A DNA stretch of 64,000 nucleotides from Legionella spiritensis (GTDB taxonomy: Bacteria; Pseudomonadota; Gammaproteobacteria; Legionellales; Legionellaceae), in NCBI RefSeq assembly GCF_900186965.1, contig NZ_LT906457.1:1266501-1330500 (forward strand), written 5' to 3'. The notes beneath the pieces were generated by a model, which was given only the letters and a program-made list of their open reading frames with translations, made no database searches and was not told the DNA's origin. Position 1 is the stretch's first letter. Each line of letters begins with the position of its first letter. This document shows, in pieces, positions 1 to 11,023 of this stretch. The translations under genes and the position numbers were made by a program.

Positions 1-363
1 GATCAATTCGATCAAATGGCGATCCGGGTAGTAGCGGATGGTATCCGCAAAAGCGTGCAACAGGGGTTTGTCCGTCGCTGTTTGAGTCCAGTAATGCGCC
101 TGATTAATCTTGTCTCCCCAGGCAATGGCGACGACCAGTTTGTTTTTCTGGTTCCCCTCCGTGACGGCTTTGGAGGCACGTAAATGGGTTGTGCCCTGAT
201 CCAGTTCCACATCGCCGACGTATTCACCACGATGCGTTTGTTCATTTAAGTCCGCCGTATCGGCGGATAACTCCATGACCTTTTCCTTGTCTTGTGGCAA
301 GGCAAAGGCGCATTGAAAGGTCAGGGGCAGAATTAAAAGAAAAAAAAGAAATAATTTATCCAT
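1..363 (-). CDS. lptA: LptA, periplasmic LPS transport protein (partial, 3' end beyond window)
   Basis: The minus frame from the ATG at 361-363 stays open to base 1, so 121 codons of the N-terminal part are visible and the C-terminus lies outside the window. The first 22 or so residues (MDKLFLFFLLILPLTFQCAF) form a signal peptide. The mature start has the OstA/LptA beginning (ADTADLNEQTHRGEYVGDVE, LDQGTTHLRA), matching the beta-jellyroll repeats of LptA, which forms the periplasmic bridge carrying lipopolysaccharide to the outer membrane. It overlaps the lptC stop by 8 bases (ATGGATAA), so the two are translationally coupled. The order kdsD-kdsC-lptC-lptA is the usual gammaproteobacterial one, and lptB would be expected next, off the edge. 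Confidence 0.9.
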   Translation of the reverse strand, partial: MDKLFLFFLLILPLTFQCAFALPQDKEKVMELSADTADLNEQTHRGEYVGDVELDQGTTHLRASKAVTEGNQKNKLVVAIAWGDKINQAHYWTQTATDKPLLHAFADTIRYYPDRHLIELI

Positions 364-928
364 GATTAGGCTCGTAAGTTGCGCGTGCTCTGCTTAACAA
401 TTTGACATGCTTGTCTGCAAGCCAGGCTTTCATACCATCGGAGTATATGATGCTTCCCGGCCTTTCATAAGTAACGGTTAATGCGGAGGTCGCCAGTTTT
501 TGTTGAGGGTAATAGGTCAGTTCGTTCGTGCGCAAGGTACTTTCCTGAGTCTTCTCTCCCGATTGCTGATGCACGGTCACATCGTTGATAAAGGTGATTT
601 CCTTTCCGCCATGAACGGCTTTTGCCCGCCTGGAACGGATTTCCCAGTCCGGCTGATCAGGTTGGGCGATAACTATTTCCGGTGATTGCAATAAATGGGT
701 ATCGTTTTCGGGAACATGCTGCAATTCCGGGGTTTTGAGATAATTGATCAATTTTCCCTGCTCGTCAAACTGGCGAACATTTAAGTGAGTGATGATGGTA
801 TCAGCGGTTTGGGACAAGGTTTTGTCATCCAGTTTTTCAACCGGACTGGAGCTGGCGAAATAATACCCTGAACAAGCCAGGGCAATCAGGGTAAAAAAGA
901 GCCAGACGGCTTGTTTGGCGGCGTTCAT
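356..928 (-). CDS. lptC: LptC, LPS export ABC transporter periplasmic protein
   Basis: A 190-aa protein, the normal length for LptC. Residues 7-26 form a single N-terminal membrane anchor. The rest is a periplasmic beta-jellyroll of the LptC/YrbK type (for example KTPELQHVPENDTHLLQSPE and the ITFINDVTVHQQSG strand region). LptC receives LPS from the LptB2FG ABC transporter and hands it to LptA. The start codon overlaps the kdsC stop by 4 bases (ATGA) and the stop overlaps lptA, so the genes form a tight operon. The sequence is weakly conserved in this family, so the call leans on length, topology and position, which all agree. Confidence 0.93.
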   Translation of the reverse strand: MNAAKQAVWLFFTLIALACSGYYFASSSPVEKLDDKTLSQTADTIITHLNVRQFDEQGKLINYLKTPELQHVPENDTHLLQSPEIVIAQPDQPDWEIRSRRAKAVHGGKEITFINDVTVHQQSGEKTQESTLRTNELTYYPQQKLATSALTVTYERPGSIIYSDGMKAWLADKHVKLLSRARATYEPNHG

Positions 929-1452
929 GAGGCGAGATACCTGATTAGGGCCGTATCCTGTTTTTGCTGTGCGCTTAAAATCAAGTCACATACTTCGCGT
1001 ACGGCGCCGCGACCGCCTTGCAGCGACGTTTCCCAGCTTGCGAATTCCTTGACCTGGCGAACGCCTCCGGGTACGGTGATGCCCAGGCCAACCTGCCGGA
1101 TAATGGGTAAATCAGGAAGATCGTCGCCGATGTAGGCAAATTCCTCATTGTCAAATCCCAGCCGTTGCTTTAATTCAGCAAAGGCATCACGTTTGTCCAC
1201 CTGGCCCTTGAAATAATGAGTAATGCCCAGTTGCTGCATGCGATGATCAATGACCGCATTGCGGGATGTGGTGATGACGGCGACTTCGATACCCGCGGCC
1301 ATTAACAATTTAAGTCCCATACCGTCCTGAACGTGAAACGTTTTCAGCTCATTCCCGTGGTTATCAAGGTAAAGCAGACCGTCGGTCAGTACCCCGTCGA
1401 CGTCGCAAATCAGACATTTGATTTTTTTTGCTTTCTCTAACAGTTTGTTCAT
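925..1452 (-). CDS. kdsC: KdsC, 3-deoxy-D-manno-octulosonate 8-phosphate phosphatase
   Basis: A 175-aa HAD-superfamily phosphatase that removes phosphate from KDO-8-P to give KDO, the inner core sugar of LPS. HAD motif I is CDVDGVLTDG (nucleophile and acid/base Asp), motif II is the VAVITTSRN segment, and motif IV is AYIGDDLPDLP. No cap domain is present, as expected for the tetrameric C0-type KdsC. It lies 15 bases downstream of kdsD and overlaps lptC by 4 bases, so KDO synthesis and LPS export are co-transcribed. Confidence 0.95.
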   Translation of the reverse strand: MNKLLEKAKKIKCLICDVDGVLTDGLLYLDNHGNELKTFHVQDGMGLKLLMAAGIEVAVITTSRNAVIDHRMQQLGITHYFKGQVDKRDAFAELKQRLGFDNEEFAYIGDDLPDLPIIRQVGLGITVPGGVRQVKEFASWETSLQGGRGAVREVCDLILSAQQKQDTALIRYLAS

Positions 1453-1467
1453 TGTGTCTCGCTCACT

Positions 1468-2430
1468 CTAGATAATACCTGCCTGTAACAAATCGTGTAT
1501 ATGAACCACGGCGACGGGTTGATTCCGATCATTGACCATAACCACCGAAGTGATGCTGAATTTTTGCATGATGGCCAGCGCCTCGGCCGCCAGCATACCC
1601 GGATTGATGGTTTTGCAGTTCTTGCTCATGACCCTGTGCAGCGGGGTCGTGTGTATGTCGTAATTCTCCGTTAATGTCCGCCTGATGTCGCCGTCCGTAT
1701 AGACGCCGACCAGCTGGCCGGCGGCGTCAATTACACAGGTCATGCCCAGTTTTTTTGCTGTGACTTCGATCAGGGCTTCGCGGATGGTGGCTTGTTCCGA
1801 AACCAGCGGGAGGTTGTCGCCCTGGTGGCATAATTCGTCGACTTTAAGCAGCAAACGACGTCCGAGGGCGCCGCCGGGATGGGACAGGGCGAAATCTTCC
1901 GCGCTGAAACCCCGGGCCTGCAGCAAAGCGATGGCCAGGGCGTCGCCCATCACCAGGGTCACGGTCGTGCTGGTGGTCGGCGCAAGGCCGAGAGGGCAGG
2001 CTTCCTGTTCAACACTGATGTCCAGGTGGACGTCGGCGGTGGCGGCGAGAACGGATTGGGGGTTTCCGGTCAAGGCGATCACGGGTACTTCCAGCCGCTT
2101 AAGCAAGGGCAACAAGGTAATGATTTCATCAGTATGGCCGGAGCTGGAAATGGCAATCACCACATCCTGGCGGGTGATCATGCCCAAATCGCCATGGGAC
2201 GCTTCGCCCGGATGCATGAAAAAGGCGGGGGTTCCGGTGCTGGCCAGTGTCGCGGCAATTTTATTGCCGATATGACCGGATTTTCCCATCCCGGTTACGA
2301 CAACCCTTCCTGGGCAGTCGAGCAATAAACGACATGCTTTTTCAAACCGCTCGTCAATACGCTGAGACAGCTCAAACACAGCTTGTGCTTCCGTCTCAAT
2401 AACAGCAAGACCTAACTTGCAAAAATTCAT
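1468..2430 (-). CDS. kdsD: KdsD, D-arabinose 5-phosphate isomerase
   Basis: A 320-aa protein with an N-terminal SIS sugar isomerase domain (residues about 35-175, with VVTGMGKSGHIGNKIAATLA and the HPGEASHGDLG active-site loop) followed by two CBS domains (about 205-320). It converts ribulose 5-phosphate to arabinose 5-phosphate, the first step of KDO synthesis. It is the first gene of the kdsD-kdsC-lptC-lptA unit. A GAGAG ribosome site lies about 4 bases before the ATG. Length and domain order match the Escherichia coli enzyme. Confidence 0.95.
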   Translation of the reverse strand: MNFCKLGLAVIETEAQAVFELSQRIDERFEKACRLLLDCPGRVVVTGMGKSGHIGNKIAATLASTGTPAFFMHPGEASHGDLGMITRQDVVIAISSSGHTDEIITLLPLLKRLEVPVIALTGNPQSVLAATADVHLDISVEQEACPLGLAPTTSTTVTLVMGDALAIALLQARGFSAEDFALSHPGGALGRRLLLKVDELCHQGDNLPLVSEQATIREALIEVTAKKLGMTCVIDAAGQLVGVYTDGDIRRTLTENYDIHTTPLHRVMSKNCKTINPGMLAAEALAIMQKFSITSVVMVNDRNQPVAVVHIHDLLQAGII

Positions 2431-2529
2431 AAGACTCTCGGAATTGGAATCAAAACGACCATTAGTTTAGCAGAATAATCGGTTTTTTTATACCTTTCGA
2501 TGGTTCCTCATTCTTCTTTATAATTCGAT

Positions 2530-2800
2530 TATCGTCCGGATGCCGCGAACAAGTCGTGACACACAGGTTCTGGGCAAAAAATTTTCTTTGCCCCATTTTT
2601 TTACAAAAGAGTAGTAGCCCGCAAGGAGGCCTGCGGCCGTATTGCGGGTTTTCTGTTGCAATATGCCAGTAGAACAAGTGAATATCCGGGTGAATGTTAT
2701 CCCCGCATTTCGGCTTCGCCTTCATGGCGGGCTACAGCAAGTTAATCATTCTTTTGGTTTGACCATCGTCCGGATACCGTGAACAAGTCGCGGCAAACAG
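2530..2800. repeat. Dispersed repeat family A, copy 1, filling the kdsD/mlaF intergenic region
   Basis: The gap 2431-2884 holds no convincing gene. Positions 2614-2735 form a hyphenated palindrome whose outer arms are GTAGCCCG and CGGGCTAC. The left half reads GCAAGGAGGCCTGCGGCCGT and runs into a GCGGG tail; the right half contains CATTTCGGCTTCGCCTTCAT. Direct copies of a short sequence (TCGTCCGGAT then a CCGCGAACAAGTCG-like stretch) flank it at about 2530 and 2766. The same unit recurs at 9657, 29889, 31481, three times in 39309-39950, at 44246 and at 58713. Confidence 0.8.
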
Positions 2801-2823
2801 GGTGATGATTTTCCGGTGTAAAA

Positions 2824-2854
2824 TTCGCAAATTTTCCACCTTCGGGTATATAAT
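2824..2854 (+). promoter_or_regulatory. Candidate promoter of the mla operon
   Basis: A perfect -10 hexamer TATAAT lies at 2849-2854, 31 bases before the mlaF ATG. The best -35 match is weak (TTCGCA, 2824-2829, spacing 19), so the -10 box carries the call. No other strong site is seen between the repeat and mlaF. Confidence 0.4.
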
Positions 2855-2884
2855 TAATTACTTAGCCAAACAGGTAGTTATTTC

Positions 2885-3682
2885 ATGCCGGAAAACCTTG
2901 TCGAAATCAGTGACTTAACCTTTGAGCGGGGTGAAAGACGCATCTTTGATCGGGTCAATATGACTGTCAAACGCGGTCGGATTACCGCGATTATGGGGCC
3001 AAGCGGCAGCGGTAAGACCACGTTGCTACGTTTGATTGGCGCCCAGCTCTATCCCGAATCCGGGCAAATTCTGGTGGACGGCAAAAATATTCATAAATTG
3101 TCACGCAAGGCGCTTTTTGAAGCCCGGCGAAAAATGGGTTTGCTCTTTCAAAGCAGTGCCCTGTTTACGCATCTGTCGGTCTTTGAAAACGTCGCTTTTC
3201 CGCTTCGTGAACATACGAAACTGCATGAAACCATGTTACGGGATATCGTGTTGATGAAACTCGAAGCGGTGGGGCTCCGGGGTGCCGCGCACTTAATGCC
3301 GGCTGAATTATCCGGGGGAATGCTTCGCCGTGTCGCTCTGGCGCGAACCATTGCCCTGGATCCGGAATTAATGATGTATGACGAACCGTTTACCGGCCAG
3401 GATCCCATCTCCATGGGGGTGCTGGTACGTCTCATCAAGCGGTTAAACCAGTTGCTTGGTACCACGACCATCATCGTGTCGCATGATGTGGAGGAAACCT
3501 GTTCCATCGCCGATTATGTCTATTTGATCGCCGGCGGCCAGGTTATCGGAGAAGGCACGCCTCTTGCTTTAAAACAATCTACGGAGCCGAGAGTAAAGCA
3601 GTTTATGCACGGTGAGGATGATGGCGCCGTTCCCTTTCATTACCCTGCAAGGCCTTATACAGAGGAACTCTTAAATGATTGA
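2885..3682 (+). CDS. mlaF: MlaF, phospholipid transport ABC ATPase
   Basis: A 265-aa cytoplasmic ATPase of the Mla pathway, which maintains outer-membrane lipid asymmetry by moving phospholipids between the membranes. Walker A is GPSGSGKT (residues 38-45), the signature LSGGM is near residue 142, Walker B is LMMYDEPFTGQDP near 161-170, and the H-loop is VSHDVEE. The Met in LSGGM is usual for MlaF. It heads a six-gene Mla/BolA/MurA unit and overlaps mlaE by 8 bases. Confidence 0.96.
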   Translation: MPENLVEISDLTFERGERRIFDRVNMTVKRGRITAIMGPSGSGKTTLLRLIGAQLYPESGQILVDGKNIHKLSRKALFEARRKMGLLFQSSALFTHLSVFENVAFPLREHTKLHETMLRDIVLMKLEAVGLRGAAHLMPAELSGGMLRRVALARTIALDPELMMYDEPFTGQDPISMGVLVRLIKRLNQLLGTTTIIVSHDVEETCSIADYVYLIAGGQVIGEGTPLALKQSTEPRVKQFMHGEDDGAVPFHYPARPYTEELLND

Positions 3683-4457
3683 CATGATAGCCCGTTTCGG
3701 TGAGCGGGGATTAAAGACCTTGCAAGGGATTGGAAGCTCGGGCGTGTTTCTGTTGCGCATGTTTGTCAGAAATCCGGATGTCGCCAGACTGTGGCCTGCG
3801 CTACGCACACAGCTTTATTTTGTCGGCGTGCTGTCTTGCCTGATTATTGTCGTGTCGGCCTTGTTCATTGGTATGGTGGTTGGTTTGCAAGGCTATAACA
3901 CGCTGGAAAAATTCGGCGCCGAGAGTCAACTGGGGCAATTACTGGCCTTAAGTATTGCCCGCGAGCTTGGGCCGGTGATCACCGCGCTGTTATTTGCGGG
4001 ACGAGCCGGCTCCGCCCTGACCGCCGAAATCGGCCTGATGAAAGCGACGGAACAGTTGGCCAGTATGGATATGATGGGCGTGGATCCGCTGGGGCGGGTG
4101 GTTTATCCCCGTTTTCTGGCCGGTTTGATTTCCCTGCCGTTGCTGTCGCTGATTTTTTCCGCCGTGGCCGTTTACGGGGGGTATTTCATCGGAGTGGAAT
4201 GGTTAGGGGTCGATGTGGGCAGCTTCTGGTCGAACATGCAGGCTTCCGTTAATTTTCACCTGGATGTCATGAGCGGCATTGTAAAAAGTGTCGTATTTGC
4301 TTTTGTTGTCGTATGGATAGCAGTGTTTCAGGGATTTAGTTGTGTTCCTACTGCTGAGGGTATCAGTCAGGCCACAACCCGAACGGTGGTGTATTCGTCG
4401 CTGGCCGTTTTAGGGCTTGATTTTTTATTGACGGCAATGATGATTGGAGGTTGGTAA
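3675..4457 (+). CDS. mlaE: MlaE, phospholipid transport permease
   Basis: A 260-aa MlaE/YrbE-type permease. It has five or six hydrophobic helices and the conserved cytoplasmic motif region ELGPVITALLFAGRAGSA followed by EIGLMKATEQLASM. It pairs with MlaF as the membrane part of the MlaFEDB complex. The start codon is inside the end of mlaF (8-base overlap), and mlaD begins 3 bases after the stop. Confidence 0.96.
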   Translation: MIDMIARFGERGLKTLQGIGSSGVFLLRMFVRNPDVARLWPALRTQLYFVGVLSCLIIVVSALFIGMVVGLQGYNTLEKFGAESQLGQLLALSIARELGPVITALLFAGRAGSALTAEIGLMKATEQLASMDMMGVDPLGRVVYPRFLAGLISLPLLSLIFSAVAVYGGYFIGVEWLGVDVGSFWSNMQASVNFHLDVMSGIVKSVVFAFVVVWIAVFQGFSCVPTAEGISQATTRTVVYSSLAVLGLDFLLTAMMIGGW

Positions 4458-4460
4458 ATA

Positions 4461-4937
4461 ATGAACAAACAACGTTATATTGATATCAGCGTTGGTTTTT
4501 TTATGGTGCTGGGTTTGCTGGCCCTGGCCGTTATGATTCTGAAAGTCAGCGGTGTGTCTGATCTGACATCCACGAAAGGTTATTTTGTTTCCGCGGATTT
4601 TGCCGATATCGGCGGATTGAAGGTGCGGGCTCCCGTGACCGTGGCCGGTGTCAAGATTGGCGAGGTGACGAAAATCGAATTACAAACCGGCGAGTTAAAC
4701 GCCAAGGTGACGATGCGTCTGCGCGGCGACAAGAAAATACCTTACGAGGACGCTTCGGCCCGGATTTTGACGGAGGGGTTGCTTGGTTCCAATTACATCA
4801 GTATCGTACCCGGATTTGAAGACGGCGATAATGGACAGCATCCTTATCTGCGTGAGGGCGATGTGATCGCCAAAACCCAGGAAGCGATTATTCTTGAAAA
4901 TTTAATAGGGCAATTGCTGTTCAATATTAAAAAATAA
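4461..4937 (+). CDS. mlaD: MlaD, MCE-domain phospholipid-binding protein
   Basis: A 158-aa protein with one N-terminal membrane anchor (about residues 10-28) and a single MCE domain in the periplasm (ADIGGLKVRAPVTVAGVKIG; LLGSNYISIVPG). MlaD forms a hexameric ring on MlaE and channels lipids. The length is slightly shorter than the E. coli protein (183 aa) because the C-terminal tail is short. It starts 3 bases after mlaE and ends 5 bases before mlaC. Confidence 0.95.
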   Translation: MNKQRYIDISVGFFMVLGLLALAVMILKVSGVSDLTSTKGYFVSADFADIGGLKVRAPVTVAGVKIGEVTKIELQTGELNAKVTMRLRGDKKIPYEDASARILTEGLLGSNYISIVPGFEDGDNGQHPYLREGDVIAKTQEAIILENLIGQLLFNIKK

Positions 4938-4942
4938 GGTGA

Positions 4943-5551
4943 ATGATGAAAACAATACGATTACTACTGGTTACGTTGACGATGGTCATGACTCAGATGG
5001 TGTGGGCGCAATCATCCCCAATCCCCATGTTGCAGACTACCGCCAATCAAATATTGGCTGCTTTAGAGCAGAATAAAGCCACGCTGCGGAAAAATCCCCA
5101 GGTGATTTATCAGGCCGTCGAGCGTTATCTGCTGCCCAAGGTGGATGTGGCCGGCATGTCCCGATCCGTTCTGGGGCGTCAGGCCTGGATGAAAGCGTCC
5201 GCTAGCGAACGAAAGCAGTTTTCGCAGGCGTTCACCAGTCTGGTCATTCGTACCTACGCAACCCCTTTGGCCGAATACACCAATGAAACCATCAAATTTT
5301 TACCTATAAGGGGTTCGTTAAACAACCGCTTTCTGCGGGTTAACAGTGTGATTGTGCGTCCTAATGGTAAAAATATTCCGTTGAGCTACAGCCTGGTTTC
5401 CAAAAACGGGCAATGGAAGATTTATGATTTAAGCGTAGAGGGCGTCAGTCTGTTACAAAGTTTCCGTTCCCAGTTTGCCCAGGCTCTGCAAAATTCCAAT
5501 ATGCAGGAATTGATCCGGCAAATGCAGCAACGCGCTCAGAAGGCTGCCTGA
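4943..5551 (+). CDS. mlaC: MlaC, periplasmic phospholipid shuttle
   Basis: A 202-aa protein with a signal peptide (cut after about residue 22, VWA/QSS). It is the soluble MlaC/Ttg2D carrier that moves phospholipid between outer-membrane MlaA and the inner-membrane complex. Family features include the segment LLPKVDVAGMSRSVLGRQAW and the later strands LPIRGSLNNRFLRVNS and PLSYSLVSKNGQWKIYDLSV. Two adjacent ATG codons are possible starts (4943 and 4946). The stop overlaps the mlaB ATG by one base. Confidence 0.94.
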   Translation: MMKTIRLLLVTLTMVMTQMVWAQSSPIPMLQTTANQILAALEQNKATLRKNPQVIYQAVERYLLPKVDVAGMSRSVLGRQAWMKASASERKQFSQAFTSLVIRTYATPLAEYTNETIKFLPIRGSLNNRFLRVNSVIVRPNGKNIPLSYSLVSKNGQWKIYDLSVEGVSLLQSFRSQFAQALQNSNMQELIRQMQQRAQKAA

Positions 5552-5829
5552 TGAGTACGCCTGTATTCAAACCGGCCAGTGCCATGACCTTTGTCAACGC
5601 CGAGGCGGATCGGGTGCGTTTATCCGATTTTTGCAGGCGCGTCGAGGGCGGTGAGATTGTAATTGATCTCAGTGAGGTGACGCAATGCGACAGCGCCGGA
5701 CTGGCCTTGTTAATAGAATCGAAAAGACTGGGCAGGGACCATAACAAAACCTGCCGGATAACCGGTATAACCCCGGCTATTCAATCGCTGGCGGAATTTT
5801 GCAGAGTGCAGGATATTCTGCTGACCTGA
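5551..5829 (+). CDS. mlaB: MlaB, STAS-domain subunit of the Mla complex
   Basis: A 92-aa single STAS domain. The hallmark is the loop DLSEVTQCDSAGLALLIE, in which the Ser of DSAGLALL corresponds to the residue contacting MlaF. MlaB binds and stabilises the ATPase in the cytoplasm. It overlaps mlaC by one base (TGATG). Confidence 0.92.
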   Translation: MSTPVFKPASAMTFVNAEADRVRLSDFCRRVEGGEIVIDLSEVTQCDSAGLALLIESKRLGRDHNKTCRITGITPAIQSLAEFCRVQDILLT

Positions 5830-5861
5830 AATGATGAACCGAATTGGAATGAGTGTGCAGT

Positions 5862-8123
<2,262 letters not shown>

Positions 8124-8185
8124 CTCATTGAACGCCACCTGATTATGCTATAGGATGGCAATCTGTTTTTTCTGGAAGATTTATC

Positions 8186-9604
8186 ATGCCGACCAGGATA
8201 ACCCATCACATTAGGGATTATGAAAAAATAGGTAGAATTAGGGTGACTGGTGATGAACCGGTTGATTTGGAAGCCATTGATGCTTTTCTAATGTGTCATT
8301 CAGACATTAGCAAGATTGATTTATCGCATAACGATTTCGCCATTGATACTCTCTACTCAATTTTACATAGAATATTTATCTGGAATGACGAGTGCTCCCG
8401 TACAGTGCGAAGGCTTGATTTAAGCCATAATAACCTGGGTGAAAAACCACTTGCTGGATTGTTAGATACGCTTCGAATATTTAAAAAGATCAAATACTGT
8501 AACTTATCCAATAATGCCTGGAGACACTACAAGCCTTATGATTTGTTTCGAGTGTTTAGCGTAACCATGAATTCTAATATTGAGTTAAGTCGTGATGATT
8601 TATTTAGTCTGCTGCCCACGCAGCTTGAAGCCATCAAAGAAGCCCGACTCGGATATCAAAATATATTTATAGAGACCAGCGGCATAGCAAGGGAAATAGC
8701 TGGTAATACTGCTTGTTTTGAGAAAAGGGCACAGGAGAACCAACGGGATAGTCTCTTGCGGGAACTGAATTTGTATAAAGGCCTGGATCCGTATCATGAC
8801 CTGGATCCGGAGCAAGATCCGGATCCGGATATTGATACGGCTGTTTGCAATTCTACGAAGGTAGGGGAAGCGCTCTATAACATAGGACGGATTTATTGCC
8901 GACTTAAGTGGTACGGTGACGCGTGTTACTACCTGGAAAAAATTGCCGGTTGGGATGATGGGCGTCGCAGCGATGTCCAAACGCTTCTGGGGGTTAGTTA
9001 TTACCACGGCCGACGTACGGATATCAATCAGAAACAGGCCTGGGAATGTTTCAAGCAAGCCTCGGAGAAGGAAAGCGCTAAAGCGCTCTATAATCTGTCC
9101 TGGCTTTATTTATTTGGGGAGGGTTGCGAGCGGGACTTTGATGAAGCGATAGCCTGTCTTGAAAAGGCGGCTGACATGAATCTGGCCCAGGCTCAATATA
9201 ATCTGGGTTATTTTTATTTAAAAGGTTTTACGGGATTTATCAGGCCTGATACGGATATAGCCGTGGAATGGCTCAAAAAAGCCGCCAAGCAAGGACATAT
9301 AAAAGCGTTTGAGTTCCTGAAAGGGATAGAGCATCATTTTGACGCGTGGCAATTTATCAGGGACTTTGAGACGTTTTTAAAAAAATCACCGCGCTTTATG
9401 TTGTCCTGCGATCACGACGATCCGGAGCTCGTTAATGCCCGGGGGCTTAATGAGGCATTATGGGAACAAATATGGCTGAAAACCAACGAGGTTTCTTCTG
9501 CCTCCTATAGAGACGGATTCTTTCCAAAAGACTGTAAAGGCAAGCAACGCGTTGACAATCCTTCAGATGCGTTTGTTGATGGGTATGCTTGTTCATCGAT
9601 CTGA
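8186..9604 (+). CDS. LRR plus Sel1-repeat protein, candidate Dot/Icm effector
   Basis: A 472-aa protein I cannot assign to a known gene. Residues about 41-110 contain leucine-rich-repeat units (SKIDLSHND, VRRLDLSHNNLG, KYCNLSNN). Residues about 209-228 are an Asp-Pro-rich linker with repeated DP/DPD pairs, matched in the DNA by repeated GGATCCG steps. Residues about 262-375 are three Sel1/TPR-like units (LLGVSYYHGRR; ALYNLSWLYLFGEG; AQYNLGYFYLKGFTG). There is no signal peptide or membrane segment. LRR and Sel1 domains each occur in Legionella effectors that act on host cells, but the effector role here is inferred. The gene follows nif3 by 62 bases and ends against a repeat-A copy. Confidence 0.75.
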   Translation: MPTRITHHIRDYEKIGRIRVTGDEPVDLEAIDAFLMCHSDISKIDLSHNDFAIDTLYSILHRIFIWNDECSRTVRRLDLSHNNLGEKPLAGLLDTLRIFKKIKYCNLSNNAWRHYKPYDLFRVFSVTMNSNIELSRDDLFSLLPTQLEAIKEARLGYQNIFIETSGIAREIAGNTACFEKRAQENQRDSLLRELNLYKGLDPYHDLDPEQDPDPDIDTAVCNSTKVGEALYNIGRIYCRLKWYGDACYYLEKIAGWDDGRRSDVQTLLGVSYYHGRRTDINQKQAWECFKQASEKESAKALYNLSWLYLFGEGCERDFDEAIACLEKAADMNLAQAQYNLGYFYLKGFTGFIRPDTDIAVEWLKKAAKQGHIKAFEFLKGIEHHFDAWQFIRDFETFLKKSPRFMLSCDHDDPELVNARGLNEALWEQIWLKTNEVSSASYRDGFFPKDCKGKQRVDNPSDAFVDGYACSSI

Positions 9605-9607
9605 CGG

Positions 9608-9780
9608 ATCCCGCAAATACGGCCAGAGGTCTCCTGTTGGTAGCTCAAATATAATTGTAGCCCGTAAGGAGGCCTCTGGCCGTATTGCGGGGATCATGTT
9701 CCAATATTGTGTCAGGAGAACAGGTGAATAACCGGGTTATCATTATCCCGCATTTCGGCTTCGCCTTCATGACGGGCTAC
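9608..9780. repeat. Dispersed repeat family A, copy 2, with a degenerate partial copy beside it
   Basis: Positions 9657-9780 match copy 1 (arms GTAGCCCG and CGGGCTAC, GTAAGGAGGCCT core, right half with CATTTCGGCTTCGCCTTCAT). Positions about 9610-9645 (CCCGCAAATACGGCCAGAGG) look like a decayed copy of the left half in the other orientation. The repeat begins only a few bases after the stop of the LRR-Sel1 gene. No gene is seen in 9605-9899. Confidence 0.75.
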
Positions 9781-9899
9781 AGAAAATCGGGCGACAAAGT
9801 TTGTAAGGGCGCAGAACCTGGTACATCGGCCGTTTTTCCTGCTTGTAAAATCCGTTGATTTCATCAACAATACCAGGCTTCCTGTACACGATAGATTTT

Positions 9900-10931
9900 A
9901 TGTTTGATTATTTAAATGATGCCTATGCCTACGGAGAGCCTTCCTCTTCGGGCACAATCAAGGCAACGCCTGAAGATTTTCGGGTTTATGAAAGACTGGG
10001 GTTTGAATTAACAGGGGAGGGTGAACACCAGTTCCTTTATATTGAAAAAACAGGATTAAATACGGAAGAGTTACAAAAAGCCGTAGCCCGCCAACTGGGC
10101 AAGCCGGAAAAAATGGTAGCGTACGCCGGTCTCAAGGACAGGCAGGCGGTGACCCGGCAATGGTTGAGTGTCCATTGCCCCGGAGAACACATTGATGGTG
10201 TGGACAGCCTGCAGGGAGATGGATGGCGGGTTCTTGAAAACAGGCGCCATAATAAAAAGCTCAAAACCGGCGCCCTTGCCGGCAACGCGTTTACCGTTGT
10301 GATACGTGATATGAATGAGCCAGCCGAGGTTGAATCTCGCCTTACGGCCATCAAAAAAAGCGGTGTGCCCAATTATTTCGGGCCGCAGCGATTCGGCAAT
10401 AACGGTCAGAATCTGGAGAAAGCCTTTCGCTTGCTGACCACGGATTACAAGGTCAAAAATCCCTTCCTGCGCGGGCTTTATTATTCGGCGGCACGTTCGT
10501 TTTTATTTAACCGGCTGTTGTCTGAGCGCGTCGAGCATAAGTTATGGAATCAGGCCATAGCCGGTGATGTGATGCAGTTAGCCGGCACCCATAGTGTGTT
10601 TGCCCTTGACGAGGTGGATGCGCAAATTGAAGAACGGGTGCGATCCTTTGATATTTCCCCAACAGCACCCTTGTGGGGCAAGGGCCGGGAGCGGGCAAGC
10701 CTTGAGAGTCTGGCGTTACAGGAAAAGGTATTTGGTCAATACCAGTCCTGGCGCGACGGGCTTGAGCGCCACAAACTGGAGCGTGCCTGCCGGCCCCTGG
10801 TTTTGCCGGTAAAGGATTTGGTTTGGGACTGGCAGGGCGATGAGGTCGTGACGCTGTGTTTTGAGTTGCCGCCGGGAAGCTACGCGACGAGCGTGGTACG
10901 GGAGTTGGTTGGGTTGCACGGCTCCTTGTAG
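9900..10931 (+). CDS. truD: TruD, tRNA pseudouridine(13) synthase
   Basis: A 343-aa TruD-family pseudouridine synthase that isomerises U13 in tRNA-Glu. The catalytic Asp80 is in AGLKDRQAVTRQW, at the same number as in E. coli. Other family motifs are KATPEDFRV, the FGPQRFGNNGQN segment, and the C-terminal LPPGSYATSVVREL. I chose ATG 9900 because the upstream in-frame TTG (9855) adds residues with no family counterpart and puts D80 out of register. The ribosome site is weak. Confidence 0.95.
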   Translation: MFDYLNDAYAYGEPSSSGTIKATPEDFRVYERLGFELTGEGEHQFLYIEKTGLNTEELQKAVARQLGKPEKMVAYAGLKDRQAVTRQWLSVHCPGEHIDGVDSLQGDGWRVLENRRHNKKLKTGALAGNAFTVVIRDMNEPAEVESRLTAIKKSGVPNYFGPQRFGNNGQNLEKAFRLLTTDYKVKNPFLRGLYYSAARSFLFNRLLSERVEHKLWNQAIAGDVMQLAGTHSVFALDEVDAQIEERVRSFDISPTAPLWGKGRERASLESLALQEKVFGQYQSWRDGLERHKLERACRPLVLPVKDLVWDWQGDEVVTLCFELPPGSYATSVVRELVGLHGSL

Positions 10932-11023
10932 GAACGTACGCCGGGCGCCTTGCCCGACGTGCTGGGGAGTTATTACCTCATGTGGCAATGCGCCACAGGA
11001 TTTCAGGCCGGGCGTTGCCGTGG

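Noticed and set aside
1742..2328. Two long plus-strand ORFs inside kdsD
   Set aside because: They are shadows of the well-supported kdsD frame.
2462..2725. 87-codon minus-strand ORF
   Set aside because: It lies across repeat family A and has no family features.
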